From Vitellaria paradoxa (taxonomy: Eukaryota; Streptophyta; Magnoliopsida; Ericales; Sapotaceae), in the NCBI GenBank assembly GCA_019916065.1, contig CM034244.1, forward strand, positions 26,280,471-26,344,470: 64,000 nucleotides of DNA, given 5' to 3'. Position 1 is the stretch's first letter. Each line of letters starts with the position of its first letter. Shown here piece by piece: positions 45,981 through 58,638 of this stretch. The position numbers and the translations under genes are program-made. The notes beneath the pieces were generated by a model, which saw nothing but the letters and a program-made list of their open reading frames with translations, ran no database searches and was not told where the DNA came from.

Positions 45981-46292
45981 ATAACCAATATTTTTAATAT
46001 TTCAAAATTAATATTAAATACGGATAACAAATCCATGTAAATATAAATTCCAAGATCTCCGCATATATTAACACTCCGTTTAAAAAACTTTCGTGTCTTA
46101 GAAGTAATTTGATTTTAAAATAAAGAATTGATTTAATTTGATTTGATAAATAAATTTTTGTGTTTAGAATACATTTTAAATTTAAGAATTAAATTAATTT
46201 TTTTATTAAAATCCTTCTTAACGGGAGGGGGAGTTAGGGCCAGACTCTTACCTATTTATTAACTTAAAAAGGTAGTACAAGAAGGAGGCGGT
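45981..46292. other. Short intergenic stretch
   Basis: AT-rich with no supported feature. Confidence 0.4.
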
Positions 46293-48590
46293 GTCACGCC
46301 CTGAATTTTTTACAAACTCATGAACATGAACAAACAACCATAAACTACCAAAACCATCAATCCAAACTAATTAGAATCAATTATATTTAATAATAATGAA
46401 CTAACAATCTTTAAATTTAGATAAAAAAAATAAATTCATCTCTAGTCTCCCAAACTAAGACTTCTATAATAATCAAAATCCAATCAAAAAATAAAACAAA
46501 ATAAACTGAATAATTGTGCAATTCTCTTATTAAAATATCATTAATGAGCTACTCAAAATATCTACTCTGCCTAAGTGGTCCTATCACGACCGTCATCTGG
46601 TGTAACACTCGCACATGCATCTGAAGCTATAGAGGCATGAGCATAATATACTAATATATATTAAAATAATTAGCTGGTGCTTGGAGAAAAAAAAATTAAA
46701 TAAATCATACACGAGTGTCGTAGCATGAAACTCTAACGTGTCATAGCAACATATATCACATATAAAAAATATTTAAATTTAAATATTTTGAGCGCGAAAT
46801 AAAATAAAATAAATTAGTTTAATAAAATTATATTCTCAACTATTAGGTTTGGTATCGCTACCTGATCAACCTATGCCTTAGCCATAGGATACGAAAATTA
46901 TCAACTTATCAATACTTTATAGGTTACTAATCTACTAGACACGATACCCAAAGCGATTTTTTGGTCTTTCATAAGTTTTCAGTACCAACTATTTATTTCA
47001 GTACCTCTCTTAACCCAAAACTAAAATCATAAAATCAATGTATAAATAATTATTTATTTATTCAAATCTAAATTATTCTTTAAAAATATTTCTTTTCCTT
47101 ATTCAAGGTTTCATAATAAAACATAAATTTTAAAAATTAAAATTTTTTATACTAACTTAAATTTAATTCCTCAAAATCAAAGTTAATTTATACATATATT
47201 TCTAATCCGCAAGACAGCTGCAATCACATAATTTATCATGTAACAATAAACCAAATAATTACAAAAATTCACAAATTAAATTACACATAATAAATTTAAT
47301 TTTTATTTAACTCTATCCCTACCTTAAATTAATTCTGTAGAAAAAAAACTAGAGTGCCGTACGGATTTACACCAAACCAATGCCTCATACTGGGAATAAA
47401 AAACTCTCTGGAATAACACTTGATGCCAAATCACCACCAAAAAACCCCCAAAAAAATACTTGTTACACTGCTAGATATCTGCATTTCTCTACTTTTTCTC
47501 TTCTTTTCTTTTTTGTTTTCTTTCTTTGCCGAACTCCTTGTACTCGACATGCACATATATATATGCATAGCATGGCATCAGCTCATCCTAGGATATTAAT
47601 TGGAATAGGATTCCTAGTACAAGTCTAGTTAGACTCCTGTTCACCCACTAACACTAACCTAACCATGTACAATAATTGCAATCTATAATATTATTATTTA
47701 GTAAATATATATATATATGAATATACATATATATATATATGAATACACATAGCAGCGTGGAAAAAAATATTTCATTAAATTAATAATTTATTAAAATTAA
47801 ACTATAATTTTGTAATTCACAAAAAATATTTAAATATAAAAAAAAATCCTAACACAACCCATGCATCTAAAATAAAATTGCCATTCAATCAATGCCTCAA
47901 AAAATTTAAATCAACCAAATTTTCTATTATTGAATTAAATATTAATTAAAAAATAATCAAGTAAGAATCAAAATTCTAGATCACCACACGATGAAAATTC
48001 TCATTAAATAAAATCAAATTTTCTTAAATCCATCGTTCCAAACAAAGGGTAACAGCTGAAATAATTATCACAACGTACACAACTTGTCTTTGCATTAAGA
48101 CATGAAATGAAATTATTATACATCACCCTTATCAATGACTCCCAATGGCGCATGATTGAAGAATTTAAATTTTTAAATATATGGAAATTATAAAAATTAA
48201 ATTTAAAAATTATCATATCTATGTATTTATGGCCCATCTGGAGGATCAATTTTTAAGTATAAAACTATTAATTTTTAAAATTTTGGTGTTTTACAAAATA
48301 TCAAAATTTATCTTTTATTGCTCAATAGTAACTTATTCAACTCAAAAATTACAAAAAATTTTACCAAAGACACAAAAAGATATAAAAATTGTCAAAATTT
48401 TTTAATAAATATCTAAAAGTTGTCAAAAATTACAAAAAATTACTATTTATTTTACCAAATACACAAAAAGTTTCGTCTAACAATTTTTTTTTTTTTTTTA
48501 AGAAATGTCAAAAATTATTAAAAATTAAATTTCTAAACTGCACCTATATGCTGCCTCGGTTGTCAGTGATGCCTCCAATAATGTAACGGA
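46293..48590 (-). repeat. Probable solo LTR of a Ty3-type element
   Basis: The left end TGTCACGCCCTGAATTTTT closely resembles the LTR ends at 51435, 51523 and 59980 (TGTCAC.CC..GA.TTTT), in the same orientation. The following 600 bases keep the same kind of landmarks as the Tekay LTR (a 'gaggcatgagcat' block, then a cytosine-rich spacer). No internal region follows. The right end near 48590 is a guess, as no TG/CA partner or target duplication is clear. Confidence 0.45.
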
Positions 48591-51429
48591 TGACTAAAGA
48601 GATATCACTTTTCGGTCATTCAAAATTCACATGATTAGACTTGTGACGCATACTATATACATGTTATGTTGTGAGCAGTCGTAAATGTCGATATCATAAC
48701 TTTTAACAGCATGCAAATGTTGGTATAGTTCGTTGGCTACATTTGAAAAATGGGAAGGATTGGATCATAGCTAATAAGTAATATTACGTAATGATATATA
48801 AAATTAAATATAAAGTAAGAATAATTTTTTATATAAAATTATTTATTATTATATAAAATGAGGTAACATTATGATTTAATATCAAATAATTTTAAATTTT
48901 AAATTTTGACGAAATATTTTACTAGAAAGAAGGATATGGAATATTATATCACAATACTAAATATTAATTGATACCTTTTTTTTTAATTTTGAGAGATATA
49001 TTATCTGAATAGAGATTCGGGGTAGAACTAGCGCATAAGTGCACCGGTTGATACTCAGTATGTATTTTAACTGTTAATTTTTAAACATGATATAAAAATT
49101 TAAGACCTCTGATGATTTAGACGAATTACATTAATTTTTACATGTAAGAACTAGTAAAAATAATGCACAATGATTATTTAGTGCACTGGTGCACCAATTC
49201 TATCCCGAATCCTTCGAATAGTATACCATCTCGTATGCAAACAAACATATCAGATTTCACATTCCAAAATTAAATATAATCATAAATTTTAACTAATGTG
49301 TCTCAATCTTAACCTCTAATTAAAGTTCTTTAAATTGTTAAAAATTATTAAAAATTTTTAACAATTATTCATTTTTTTTCATTATATAAATTAAGAATTC
49401 ATAATTTTTACAAAATTTTATTATTTTTTTATTACTCTAAGCACACCTTAGTAGCAATATCAAGTGTTAACTCGTACTGCTAAGAAAGTTTCTAAGCTCC
49501 CCTTAGTGGCAATATCAAGTGTCAACACGTACTGCTAAGAAAGTTGTATACGCTTTTATATATATATATATATATATTATTAATTGCATACAAAGAAACT
49601 CAATGCGGAGGGTAAGGTTAGTGTGTCTTTGTTTGCAGGGCAGAGGTCAAGAGTACAGAATCTGAAACGTCAAATCATGTTGTTTGAGACTTTGGATGTT
49701 AGTGATGGGGCTAGTTGTGTCATGTCCATGAGATTGCTGTGATTTAATTTACTTTACCTTTAAATACATCGATGTCCGGATCCCGGACTGCGTGTCTTGT
49801 CACAGCTACCCTAGAGTGAGAGAGAGAAAGCCTGGCATTAGAAATGACCAAGCAGCCTTTGTGTCAAAGACTACAAAGCAAAGGAAGGTCATTGTGACAT
49901 AACCTTTTCTAGTTGCCCACCATCAATGCTGGAAGATCACGTCTCAGATCTTCAATTCTCCAAGTGGGGGATGCATGATACAATTACCCGCTGTTGTGTG
50001 CAGACTCTGTCCACTCATTGTCCGACGCTGCCATGCTGGCTCTACCAAGTGCAAGGTTTAAGCAATCAACATACTTATTGCGTGGGAGGAAAAAATAAAT
50101 AAATAAATAAATAAACGCAGAAAAGCATATAAGAAAAAATTCCAAATACAAACTGTTATACATATGATTACTTGAAAATAAATAAATAAAAAGAATACAA
50201 GCTCAGCTAATGTTTGAAAAGAAAAAGGTATATAGCTTTTTTGCAACTGCAAGCCAAAAAATCTAAATCTTATTAAGTTTGAATAGAAAAAAATTATTAT
50301 TTTTTATTTATTTTTTTATCTTTTTTATTCATTTAACATATTTATCCTTTCTGTTTTAAAAGATGTTTAAAGTATAAGAGAGTAATTTTGATCAATTTAA
50401 TAGTTTAAAATAGGTTCAAAATGTAGGAGGGTAATTTTGATCAATTTAAAAAGTTAAGAAGTTAGAGCTACCAAAAATTAAGAATGGGCTCACGAGCAAA
50501 CCCTTAATTCATTTGAGTGCTTTTGGTAGAGTAGAGTTAATGTGATTTTTTAAATTTTATAACTTGTTAATTCATCAATTATTTTAAAAAAGTTTAAATT
50601 ATTAGAAAATTTTAAATGAATCAGTGTCCCAATTCAAATAGAGCATATATAGTGTACCAAGTGAGGGAATAAACACAAAAAAAAATAATAATAACAACAA
50701 TAAATAAATAAATAAATAAAAGATATTTCTTAAACAAGACATTTAATATCATATTAAGTGACCTTTTTGTATGGGGTAAAACATACATCGCACGTGCTTG
50801 TCACGTCATCCAATTCTCTCTCTCGAACTTGATACCTAAAAGCAAAAAAATGGTCATGGAAAGTGGTGGGAGGTTCCTGCCAAGGATTTTCTGGTGATCA
50901 AGTTATGATAAGATTAAGTATTTAGAGAGAGAGATAGAGAGAGAGAGTAGATGGTCAGAAATTAACGTATCTCAATTATACATACCTTGTGTATTTATGA
51001 GTGTAGAAAGTAAAGATTATTAGAACCTTTATTTGACTATAATACTTTGTTAACTCACTTGTTTGCTATTCACCCCAATACAAAAAGTGGCAATTTACGG
51101 TGCATTTAATGTGAGTGGGATGGGTTTTTAGATGGTTAGATGAGATGTGATGGTTTGGTGGATGATGTCTTTCTTATTTTGTTCCTTCTAATAGCAAAAG
51201 TGGACCATTCCAATTACCTTCTAACTATGTAGTTATATCCTAACTATAATCATACTTCTTCCACTAAGATGCATATCTGTCTAGTTAGGAAATGGATTTT
51301 GTGCTCGGTAGATTGGCCACAGTCATAACCTTAATCGTATGGTCAAGACACAACTACATGTCAAGTTCATATTTAGTGCCATTACTTTTATTCTAAAAGA
51401 TTAAATTTTTAAGCATTATTATCCCAACA
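48591..51429. other. Intergenic stretch
   Basis: No gene called. 49600-50060 is less AT-rich and looks unique, with gagagaga near 49817 and a small hairpin near 49842-49892, but no reading frame or known RNA is recognised. (AT)n lies at about 49557-49576, AAAT repeats at about 50091-50115 and 50700-50720, and GA repeats near 50925-50947. Confidence 0.4.
49441..49550. repeat. 55-bp tandem duplication
   Basis: ccttagtagcaatatcaagt at 49446 recurs at 49501 as ccttagtggcaatatcaagt. Both copies run on through tactgctaagaaagtt. Confidence 0.85.
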
Positions 51430-51434
51430 ATATA
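51430..51434. repeat. Target-site duplication, left
   Basis: ATATA directly before the TG of the left LTR; the same five bases follow the right LTR at 63671-63675. Confidence 0.8.
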
Positions 51435-51522
51435 TGTCACACCCCAGATTTTCATAACCGAATACCCAGGGGTGACTTGGGATTTATTTATTAGGTATAA
51501 AAATAAGATGATAATAACACGC

Positions 51523-51570
51523 TGTCACACCCCAGAATTTTCCTCCAAATTGGGGTTGACCCGCAGGAAA
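51523..51570 (-). repeat. Internal copy of the LTR terminal motif
   Basis: TGTCACACCCCAGAATTTTC begins 88 bp inside the LTR end and repeats the terminal TGTCACACCCCAGATTTTC. The same internal copy exists in the other LTR at 60068. Either an old terminal extension or a trace of a nested LTR. Confidence 0.7.
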
Positions 51571-52162
51571 AATTTAAGATATTCAAAATCCCTTGTTTAT
51601 CCCAAACAATATTTATAAGTCATTGGACTGAACCATTTGATGGGATTTCAACTACAGGGCACAAAATAAAGATAGAGAAAAATATTACAGAGCCATCTAA
51701 GTGTCTCAACCACACGATTAACATTACATACCAAATAAAAGAAAATTAGATCTATGCTTAATAATTATAATCATCCAACAATTGTTACAGACCAAAAATA
51801 AAGTCCTCCAGCTCTGCGCAGGAAAGAAGAAAAAAATAGATAACTCTTCTGATGGAATATTTAAGAGAAATTAATCTCTTTCCAGCTCATCTTCTGTATT
51901 CCTGTGCTTAATATCCTGAAAAAAAATATTCCCACAAGGGGTGAGCTACTAAAGCCCAGTAATCAGAATCTCCTAGGTGCCTATATGCAGTGGTTGTAAT
52001 ACTACACTGTATCAAGTGAATGTGTTTAGGTGGCATACTATTTATGCAACAATTAATTCAATAGATCTCAACTGAATAATGTAAATTATACTTACAACGG
52101 TTCGATGAAACCGTCATCGTAACTACTATTTTACTTACATGTAAAAATAGTTAAATATTGAT

Positions 52163-52280
52163 GTGTGTACCACAATGAAGTCTGTGTCGTAGTGGTAGGG
52201 ATCTCAGATTTAGATCTTCAAGGTCTCGGGATCAAACCCCGTAACGATATAGGTTTCATACATATATATATATTTTTATA
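52163..52280 (+). mobile_element. SINE-like insert A in the left LTR
   Basis: Contains an A-box-like gtcgtagtggtaggg and a B-box-like gggatcaaacccc about 35 bases apart. It is flanked by aaatattgat (52153-52162) and aaatattaat (52281-52290), a likely target duplication. Its equivalent lies at the same place in the right LTR (60707-60824). Confidence 0.6.
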
Positions 52281-53002
52281 AAATATTAATCGAGAGGAAT
52301 TAAATATAATTAAATAATTCCAACACATCATTCATACATAACAAGAGAGGTTGCTAGTCACAGTAAAATTTTGTAAAGAAGTTTAATCTAAATCCTCCTA
52401 AGATAATCATACTCCTATCGTCCTCTACCCCCAGCCTTGGGAACCAATGACTTTACGGGCTTAGCATCCAATGCATACCGACGGTGTCACCTACCAAAAA
52501 CCTAGCCGTCGCGACCGGCTACCTGACTGGCTAGGTCAGAAGGGAGCATCTCCCAAATAAAATGCATGTTCCCATCTTCATCTAAAAGGCCATTTCTACC
52601 CACCCATCACCTTATTGCAAAAAATAACTTTAGCACCGAGTGCCTTAATTTCTTCTCACCCTTTTACATTCCAAGGGTACTTTGTATGGAAATCAGACAT
52701 TTTTAATAACAACCGGTAATGTTCCCGGGTGATGAATCAAAAGTGGGATTATTCAGTCACAAGCAGTATATTTTTTTAAGCACTTTATCTAAATCCATAA
52801 TTTAATAGTAATTCTCAATAAATCAAAGATTTAACATAGTCATCAATATTATTATCACAAAGGTAGGTACTATATGTAAATTAACAAGTAGCAAGTAAAA
52901 AAAAAAATTAGAATACGAATTAGTATTTTAGTTAATTGTTTTGATAAGTTTACCGTACCAAATTTGATAAGAATAAAATTATTTCTAATGGTACATTAAT
53001 TA

Positions 53003-53130
53003 GGCCGAGGTTGGTAGCTTAGTGGGTGGAGGGTGGGCGACCCTAATTGCGATTTAAAGTCGCAAGTTCGAACCTCATTGGCTGCAAATCTCAGTTTTTG
53101 CTTCTTTTACCTTTTATTTTATTATTTTAT
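53003..53130 (+). mobile_element. SINE-like insert B in the left LTR
   Basis: Opens ggccgaggttggtagcttag, with a good A box (tagcttagtgg) and a B-box-like gttcgaacc, and ends in a T-rich tail as some plant SINEs do. No clear target duplication. The copy in the right LTR starts at 61550 and lacks a few bases after gtgggtgg. Confidence 0.55.
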
Positions 53131-54250
53131 AGAATATAAAGAAAATAAATAGCTCTTTGACTTATATTTAATTTTTAGCAAAATTGATAAGTTTTATTTT
53201 ATTCAAAATAATCTAAATAAATTTCCAATCATCATCTTATTTATAACCAAACCCTTACCATAGGTTTTTTTTGGCTTCAAGATATCCACAAATGTCCACA
53301 GAATTATTCCAATGTTTAGGAAGGTATTAAATGAGTTTCATTAAATTCACTTAATCATAAAAATATAGTTATATAACTTGCTAGGTTGACAAAACAATGC
53401 CTAAAAATAAATCAAATTCATTTAAGAAAGACCAAATGAGAAAAGAACAAGTCCATTGTTTCTTTTGGGCATTTTATCAAACACTAGCATTTTAGTTTGA
53501 ATAAGTCATCCAACTATCCATGATGAAACTGATTATCTAAGTCAATTATCATCAATATTAGAGTGTCAAATAATACATAATATCTAGTTTAAAATAATTT
53601 CATATCAATAGAAATTATTAACATGACAATAACTAACAAAAGGAAATTAGAAATTTAAATAAATCTTTAAACATAATATTCTAAACAAATCCAAACAAGC
53701 ATCAATTAAAGTTAAGCAGAATAGCAGTTTGAAAGAAAATTCATATAAAATAGAGCAGGACTCCAATATCTATAAAATTTATATCTGTAGAAACTAGACT
53801 TCAAGACCTACAACTTTCATGTTTTACACTTTTTAAAATTCTAAGGTCTAAAGGTACAAAAACAGCTTTGAATTTAGTTTATTCAGAAAACACAGTTTTA
53901 CACGTGCTCAGTATTTTGGGCATAACTTTTTACTCACAAATCGGATTGATGCAATTCTTTTTGGGTTGAAAAGAAAACTAAAAGGGCTACAACTTTTATG
54001 TTTTAGCCGAAGCCTAATTCCACAGTTTTAGGGGTCAGAAGCACATAAGAAGTTACAAATAGAGAGCTGTCAACATACTGAGTTACATCAGTCAAAATTT
54101 TGGTTTCCCTATCCCCAATATACGGGTATTTATTTTTATCACAATCAAGTTTCATACTTCAAACTAGAAAATGCATCAAATATATTTTAGGAGGTTCATC
54201 ATCCTACCTCAATGAAGATATTAATGACCAAGTCTGAGAAGGAAAAATGA

Positions 54251-54336
54251 GTTAGCTTTGAACACCACCCAAATTGGAAAATTCCAAGCCTTAGTTAGCT
54301 TTGAACACCACCCAAATTGGAAAATTCCAAGCCTTT
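54251..54336. repeat. 43-bp tandem duplication private to the left LTR
   Basis: gttagctttgaacaccaccc... starts at 54251 and 54294. The right LTR has a single copy (about 62791), so this arose after insertion. Confidence 0.9.
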
Positions 54337-55167
54337 CTTCTTCCTCCAAGAAACACCAAATCTTCAGCCTCACTAATTAATAATTTATTATTATTTCTCT
54401 CTTATTTTCTTCTCTTTGAAGACACACAATTTATAGGGAGTGTAGAGAAAGTGTCGGTAGAGAAAAACAAGCTCCACTACCTAGACTTGAAAACCACTAA
54501 AGTAGCATTATGCATTAGGTAGTATAATACAAATAATCTAGCTTAGCCTTTTTGACTATCTAGCCATATAATTTAAGATAGGTGTTGGAGGATGGGTGAA
54601 GATGGGTGGCATGATCTGGGAATCATGCTAACTTTTTGACAAATTACACAATCATGCTAGCTTTTTGACAAATTAACAAAATGCTTTAAATCATGTTAGC
54701 TTTCAAACAAAATACTTTAAATCTTGTTTGCTAAATAATTTGAAAAAGATGCTTTAAGGTCACCAATGTAGGGTCTTCTCTTTGTCTAATTAGTCAAATA
54801 ATTTTGAAAGATGGTGAGAATGTATGGAAGATGGAAAATGAAGTTGTCGGGAAATAATTTAGAGCAACTATTCATGAGTCAACTCATTGAGTGATAAAGT
54901 GAGTTGAGGTGAGTCAAAGAAAAGGGTTGACCCATGGGTTAATAGGCTTGGTTTGAACCAAATAAGTAATTGGGCTAGGAAGTGTTTGGATAAAAATTTT
55001 AGAAATTTTTCATTAAACTCCCACATAGGGTGAAATTCAGTCCGAAAATCTTTCCAACTAATTTCAAAAATTTTCAAATCCTCAATTTTCTAGATTTTTA
55101 CTATAACAAATATCACCACCACACTTAAGCAATTTAATAAAGAAAAAAAAATTCAGGTTATTACAAT

Positions 55168-55178
55168 CCACCCCCTTT
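55168..55178 (-). other. Polypurine tract of the chromovirus
   Basis: ccaccccctt on the + strand (purine run on the - strand) lies two bases from the LTR edge at 55165, as expected for plus-strand priming. Confidence 0.8.
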
Positions 55179-55215
55179 AAATAAATTTCGTCCCGAAATT
55201 TACACAAAGCATGAC

Positions 55216-55650
55216 TCAAGTGTTAAACAAATGAGGGTATCGTTTACGCATAACAGACTCACGCTCCCAGGTGGATTCCTCCACACCACGGTGCCTCCAC
55301 AACACTCGAACCAATGGAATGGTTTTGCCTCGTAGGACTTGTTCACGCCGATCCTCGATCTTAATCGGCTGCTGTTCAAATGTAACATCTTGCTGAATAT
55401 CAAGTTCAGTCCAATCAATCACGTGACTCGGGTCAGGTTCATACTTTCGAAGCATGGATACATGAAATACATCATAAACACGTGATAGTTGAGGTGGTAG
55501 AGCTAGCTGATATGCAACCTGCCCAACCTTTGCAAGGATTTCGAATGGTCCAATATATCGAGGAGCTAACTTCTCATTTTTCCCGAATTGTACGACTCCT
55601 TGACATGGGGAAACTCGAAGAAAGACATGATCTCCAACCTTGAACTCCAA
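55216..55650 (-). pseudogene. Integrase C-terminus and chromodomain of the chromovirus
   Basis: 144 open codons. The N-terminal half has the GPY/F-type module (VGDHVFLRVSP and YIGPFEIL). The C-terminal part, about residues 98-140, is the chromodomain, with PIKIEDRREQVLRGK and VLWRHRGVEESTWERE. In chromoviruses this module steers integration to particular chromatin. The block is in the same frame as the upstream integrase and is separated from it by one stop near 55680. Confidence 0.85.
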
Positions 55651-56682
55651 AGGTCGTCTTCGTCGGTCAGCGTAGCTTTTCTAACGACACTGGCCAGTAA
55701 GTAGACGTTGACGAATGATAGCAATCTTTTCTGATGTTTGCTTGATTAGGTCGGGTCCTATCATCATCGATTCTCCTACCTCGGTCCAACACAAAGGAGA
55801 ACGACATGGCCTCCCATATAATGCCTCATAAGGTGCCATTCCAATACTTGCTTGATAGCTATTGTTATACACAAACTCTATCAATGGCAAGTGTTCTTCC
55901 CAGTTTCCTTTAAAGTCTAATATGCAAGCACGAAGAATATCTTCCAATGTCTGAATTAACCGTTCTGACTATCCATCCGTCTGAGGGTGAAATGCCGTGC
56001 TAAAGATCAATTTAGTGCCTAAAGCCTCCTGCAGACTCTTCCAAAATTGAGCTGTGAATAATGGATCTCGGTCAGATACTATGGAGATTGGTGTTCCGTG
56101 AAGCCGGATGATCTCGCAAATATATAGCTGGCTGCGCTTTTGGAGTGTGTCGGTAGTGTTCACTGGTAAAAAATGTGCTGACTTTGTTAATTGATTAATA
56201 ATAACGCATATAGAGTTATTTTTCTTCAACGTCTTAGGTAAGCCCACGACGAAATCCATCGCAATGTGCTCCTACTTCCATTCGAACACAGGTAAAGGTT
56301 GGAGTAATCCAGCTGGTTTCTGGTGTTCTGCTTTGATTTGCTGACAAGCAAGACATTTAGCTACGAATCGAGCAACATCCTTCTTCATTCCCTTCCACCA
56401 ATACTGTCGTGCTAAATCACGGTACATCTTCGTACTTACAGGGTGAATGGCAAATCTTGAATTATGGAACTCATGCAATATCTCCTTTCGAAGGCCATCA
56501 GAATTCGAGACATACAACCTTCCACAATGCTGTAGTCCTTGATCAGAGCAAAGTGTCCATTCTTCTATAATCTCTCCAGACAAGATTTGAGCTACCATCT
56601 TCTTGCATTCTTCATCGTGTTGTTGCGCATCGATGACTTTAGTAATTATTGTGGGAATTGCCATCAGAGAACAACTTGTCAT
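55651..56682 (-). pseudogene. Integrase region of the chromovirus
   Basis: The zinc-binding HHCC domain (HNSRFAIH, then CLAC) lies in the first piece (56682-56272). The DD35E core spans MDFVVGLP, VSDRDPLF and the E of the SER block after HPQTDG, with the expected 35 residues between the second Asp and the Glu. In-frame TAG codons near 56271, 55966 and 55680 break it. In functional elements it inserts the cDNA into the genome. Confidence 0.88.
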
Positions 56683-57990
56683 TATAGCATTTCCCTGATC
56701 AAATCAAATCTCAAATTCATTCACCGATTCTAGCATCTTCCATTCCCACACTGCTAAATTCGTCAATGTTGAATGTGATTTCTTACTGAGTGCATCTGCT
56801 ACAACATTCGCCTTTCCTGGATTATACTGAAGGGTGAAATCGAAATCCTCCAGATATTCCACCCAGCGTCGTTGTCGCAGGTTCAGGTCTCGTTGGGTGA
56901 ACAGATATTTCAGACTCTTGTGATCTGAAAAGACTTCAAACTTTTCACCGTACAAATAATGCCTCCAAAGTTTCAATGCAAAAACAATTGCGGCCAATTC
57001 TAGATCGTGGGTTGGATAGTTCTTCTCATGGTTTCTCAATTGTCGAGAACCATAAGCGACTACATAGTCTAATTGCATTAGTACACAACCCAATCCTTCT
57101 CTTGAGGCATCACAGTATACTGTATACCCTGCCCCTCGTTCTGGTATGATTAGAACTGGGGCTTGAGTCAATCGAGCCTTCAACTCTTGAAAAGCTCTTT
57201 CACATTTCTCATCCCAAACAAACTTGACATCCTTGCGGATTAATCGCGTCATGGGTGCAGCAATTCGAGAAAAGTCCTTAATGAACCGTCGATAGTACCC
57301 TGCCAAACCGAGGAAACTTCTTATCTCGAAGACTGTCTTTGGTTGCTTCCAACTCATTACAGCTTCTACTTTCGTTGGGTCTACTGCAACACCATCTGTT
57401 GAGACTATATGTCCCAAGAATGGTATTTTTGTTAGCCAAAACTCACATTTGCTAGCCTTGGCATACAGTTGGTGATCTAACAAAGTTTGCAGGACAATAC
57501 GAAGGTGTTGTTTATGCTCCCGTTCATCCTTTGAATAAATAAGTATGTCGTCAATAAAGACTACAACAAACTTATCCAGGTATGGACGGAAAACACGATT
57601 CATAAGATCCATAAATGCTGCTAGCGCATTTGTGAGTCCAAAAGGCATAACCACGAACTCGTAGTGCCCATATCTCGTACGGAAAGCTGTCTTTGGAATG
57701 TCTTCCTCTCGGATACGTAATTGATGGTATCCTGATCGAAGATCGATCTTAGAGAAGAATAGTGAACCCCTCAATTGATCAAATAAATCATCTATTCGTG
57801 GCACGGGGTATTTATTCTTGATAGTGACTTTGTTCAACTTTCTGTAATCAATACATAGCCGTAAACTTTCATCCTTCTTCTTTGCAAAAACAGCTGACGC
57901 TCCCCAGGGGGAAACACTGGGTCGAATGAATCTTAGCTGGAGCAATTCCTCAAGTTGTACTTTTAATTCTTGAAGTTCTGCTGGTGCCAT
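56683..57990 (-). pseudogene. Reverse transcriptase and RNase H of the chromovirus
   Basis: 428 open codons from the Met at 57990. RT motifs are intact: [10 protein letters not shown] with Asp83, FIDDIL with Asp147 and Asp148, and FLGHIVS. RNase H has its four acidic residues (YCDAS Asp294, DLELAA Glu331, FSDHKSL Asp356, VVADALS Asp399). A TGA upstream at 57991 and a stop at about 56701 close it off, so it survives only as a fragment of the polyprotein. The Met start is internal, not a real start. Confidence 0.93.
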
Positions 57991-58638
57991 TCAGTAAGGG
58001 GCTACTGAAATTGGTGCAACCCCTGACTGTAGATCTATACGAAAATCTATTTCCCGCCGAGGTGGCAAACCTGGAAGCTCCTTGGGAAAAACATCTGGGA
58101 ACTCACAAACTACTCGAGGGAGAGCAGTCTATGGAAGCTCCTCATTCAAAGTCAGATTGGCTAGCAAGCTATTTAATTGCCTGCAACCTCGAGAATGTAC
58201 TGGGGATATAATTGGATCTTCTCGGGAATCTCCTTGGATACAGAATCGAGCTCCTGATGGAAGAATCGCCGAGACACGGTTCAGATGACAATCAATAATT
58301 GCTTAGTGTAAAGACAACCAGTCCATTCCTAGAATGACATCATAGGTGTTCATATCCAACTAGATAAGATCACATTCTACTATGATCTCCCCGAATTGGA
58401 TCGCACAAGATCTAGTGATCTTATTTGCCACAATGTTATTTCCTAGAGGGGAATCAATGGTTAAGGTTCCATTTAATTCCTCTGGTATTAACTTCAATGA
58501 ACATGCACATTTGGATGATATAAAGGAATGCGAAGCGCCAGTATCAACTAGGATTACCACCCAAGTACTAAAGAGTAATGAGGTAACCTGAATAACTGTG
58601 TTTTCTGGTACCGCTATAATGGGTTCTGGTGCTTCCAA
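57991..58638 (-). pseudogene. Protease region of the chromovirus
   Basis: An aspartic protease with VDTGASHSFIS (Asp32 of the open piece starting at 58638) and a downstream DVILGMDWL block. Stops near 58357, 58303, 58129 and 57991 interrupt the stretch that links it to RT. The protease normally cuts the Gag-Pol polyprotein. Confidence 0.85.

Larger units (their letters stand above)
51435..55165 (-). repeat. 3' LTR of the chromovirus (left copy)
   Basis: Reads TGTCACACCCC at the left and ...GGTTATTACA at the right on the + strand. Compared with the right LTR it has a private 43-bp tandem duplication (54251-54336) and a few small indels. It contains two SINE-like inserts (52163-52280 and about 53003-53130). 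Confidence 0.93.

Noticed and set aside
49842..49892. Short hairpin that could be a microRNA precursor
   Set aside because: Arms are short and mismatched, and no known mature sequence is recognised.
52163..53130. Possible tRNA genes with A and B boxes
   Set aside because: No cloverleaf or anticodon arm can be drawn; the boxes belong to SINE-like inserts duplicated in both LTRs.
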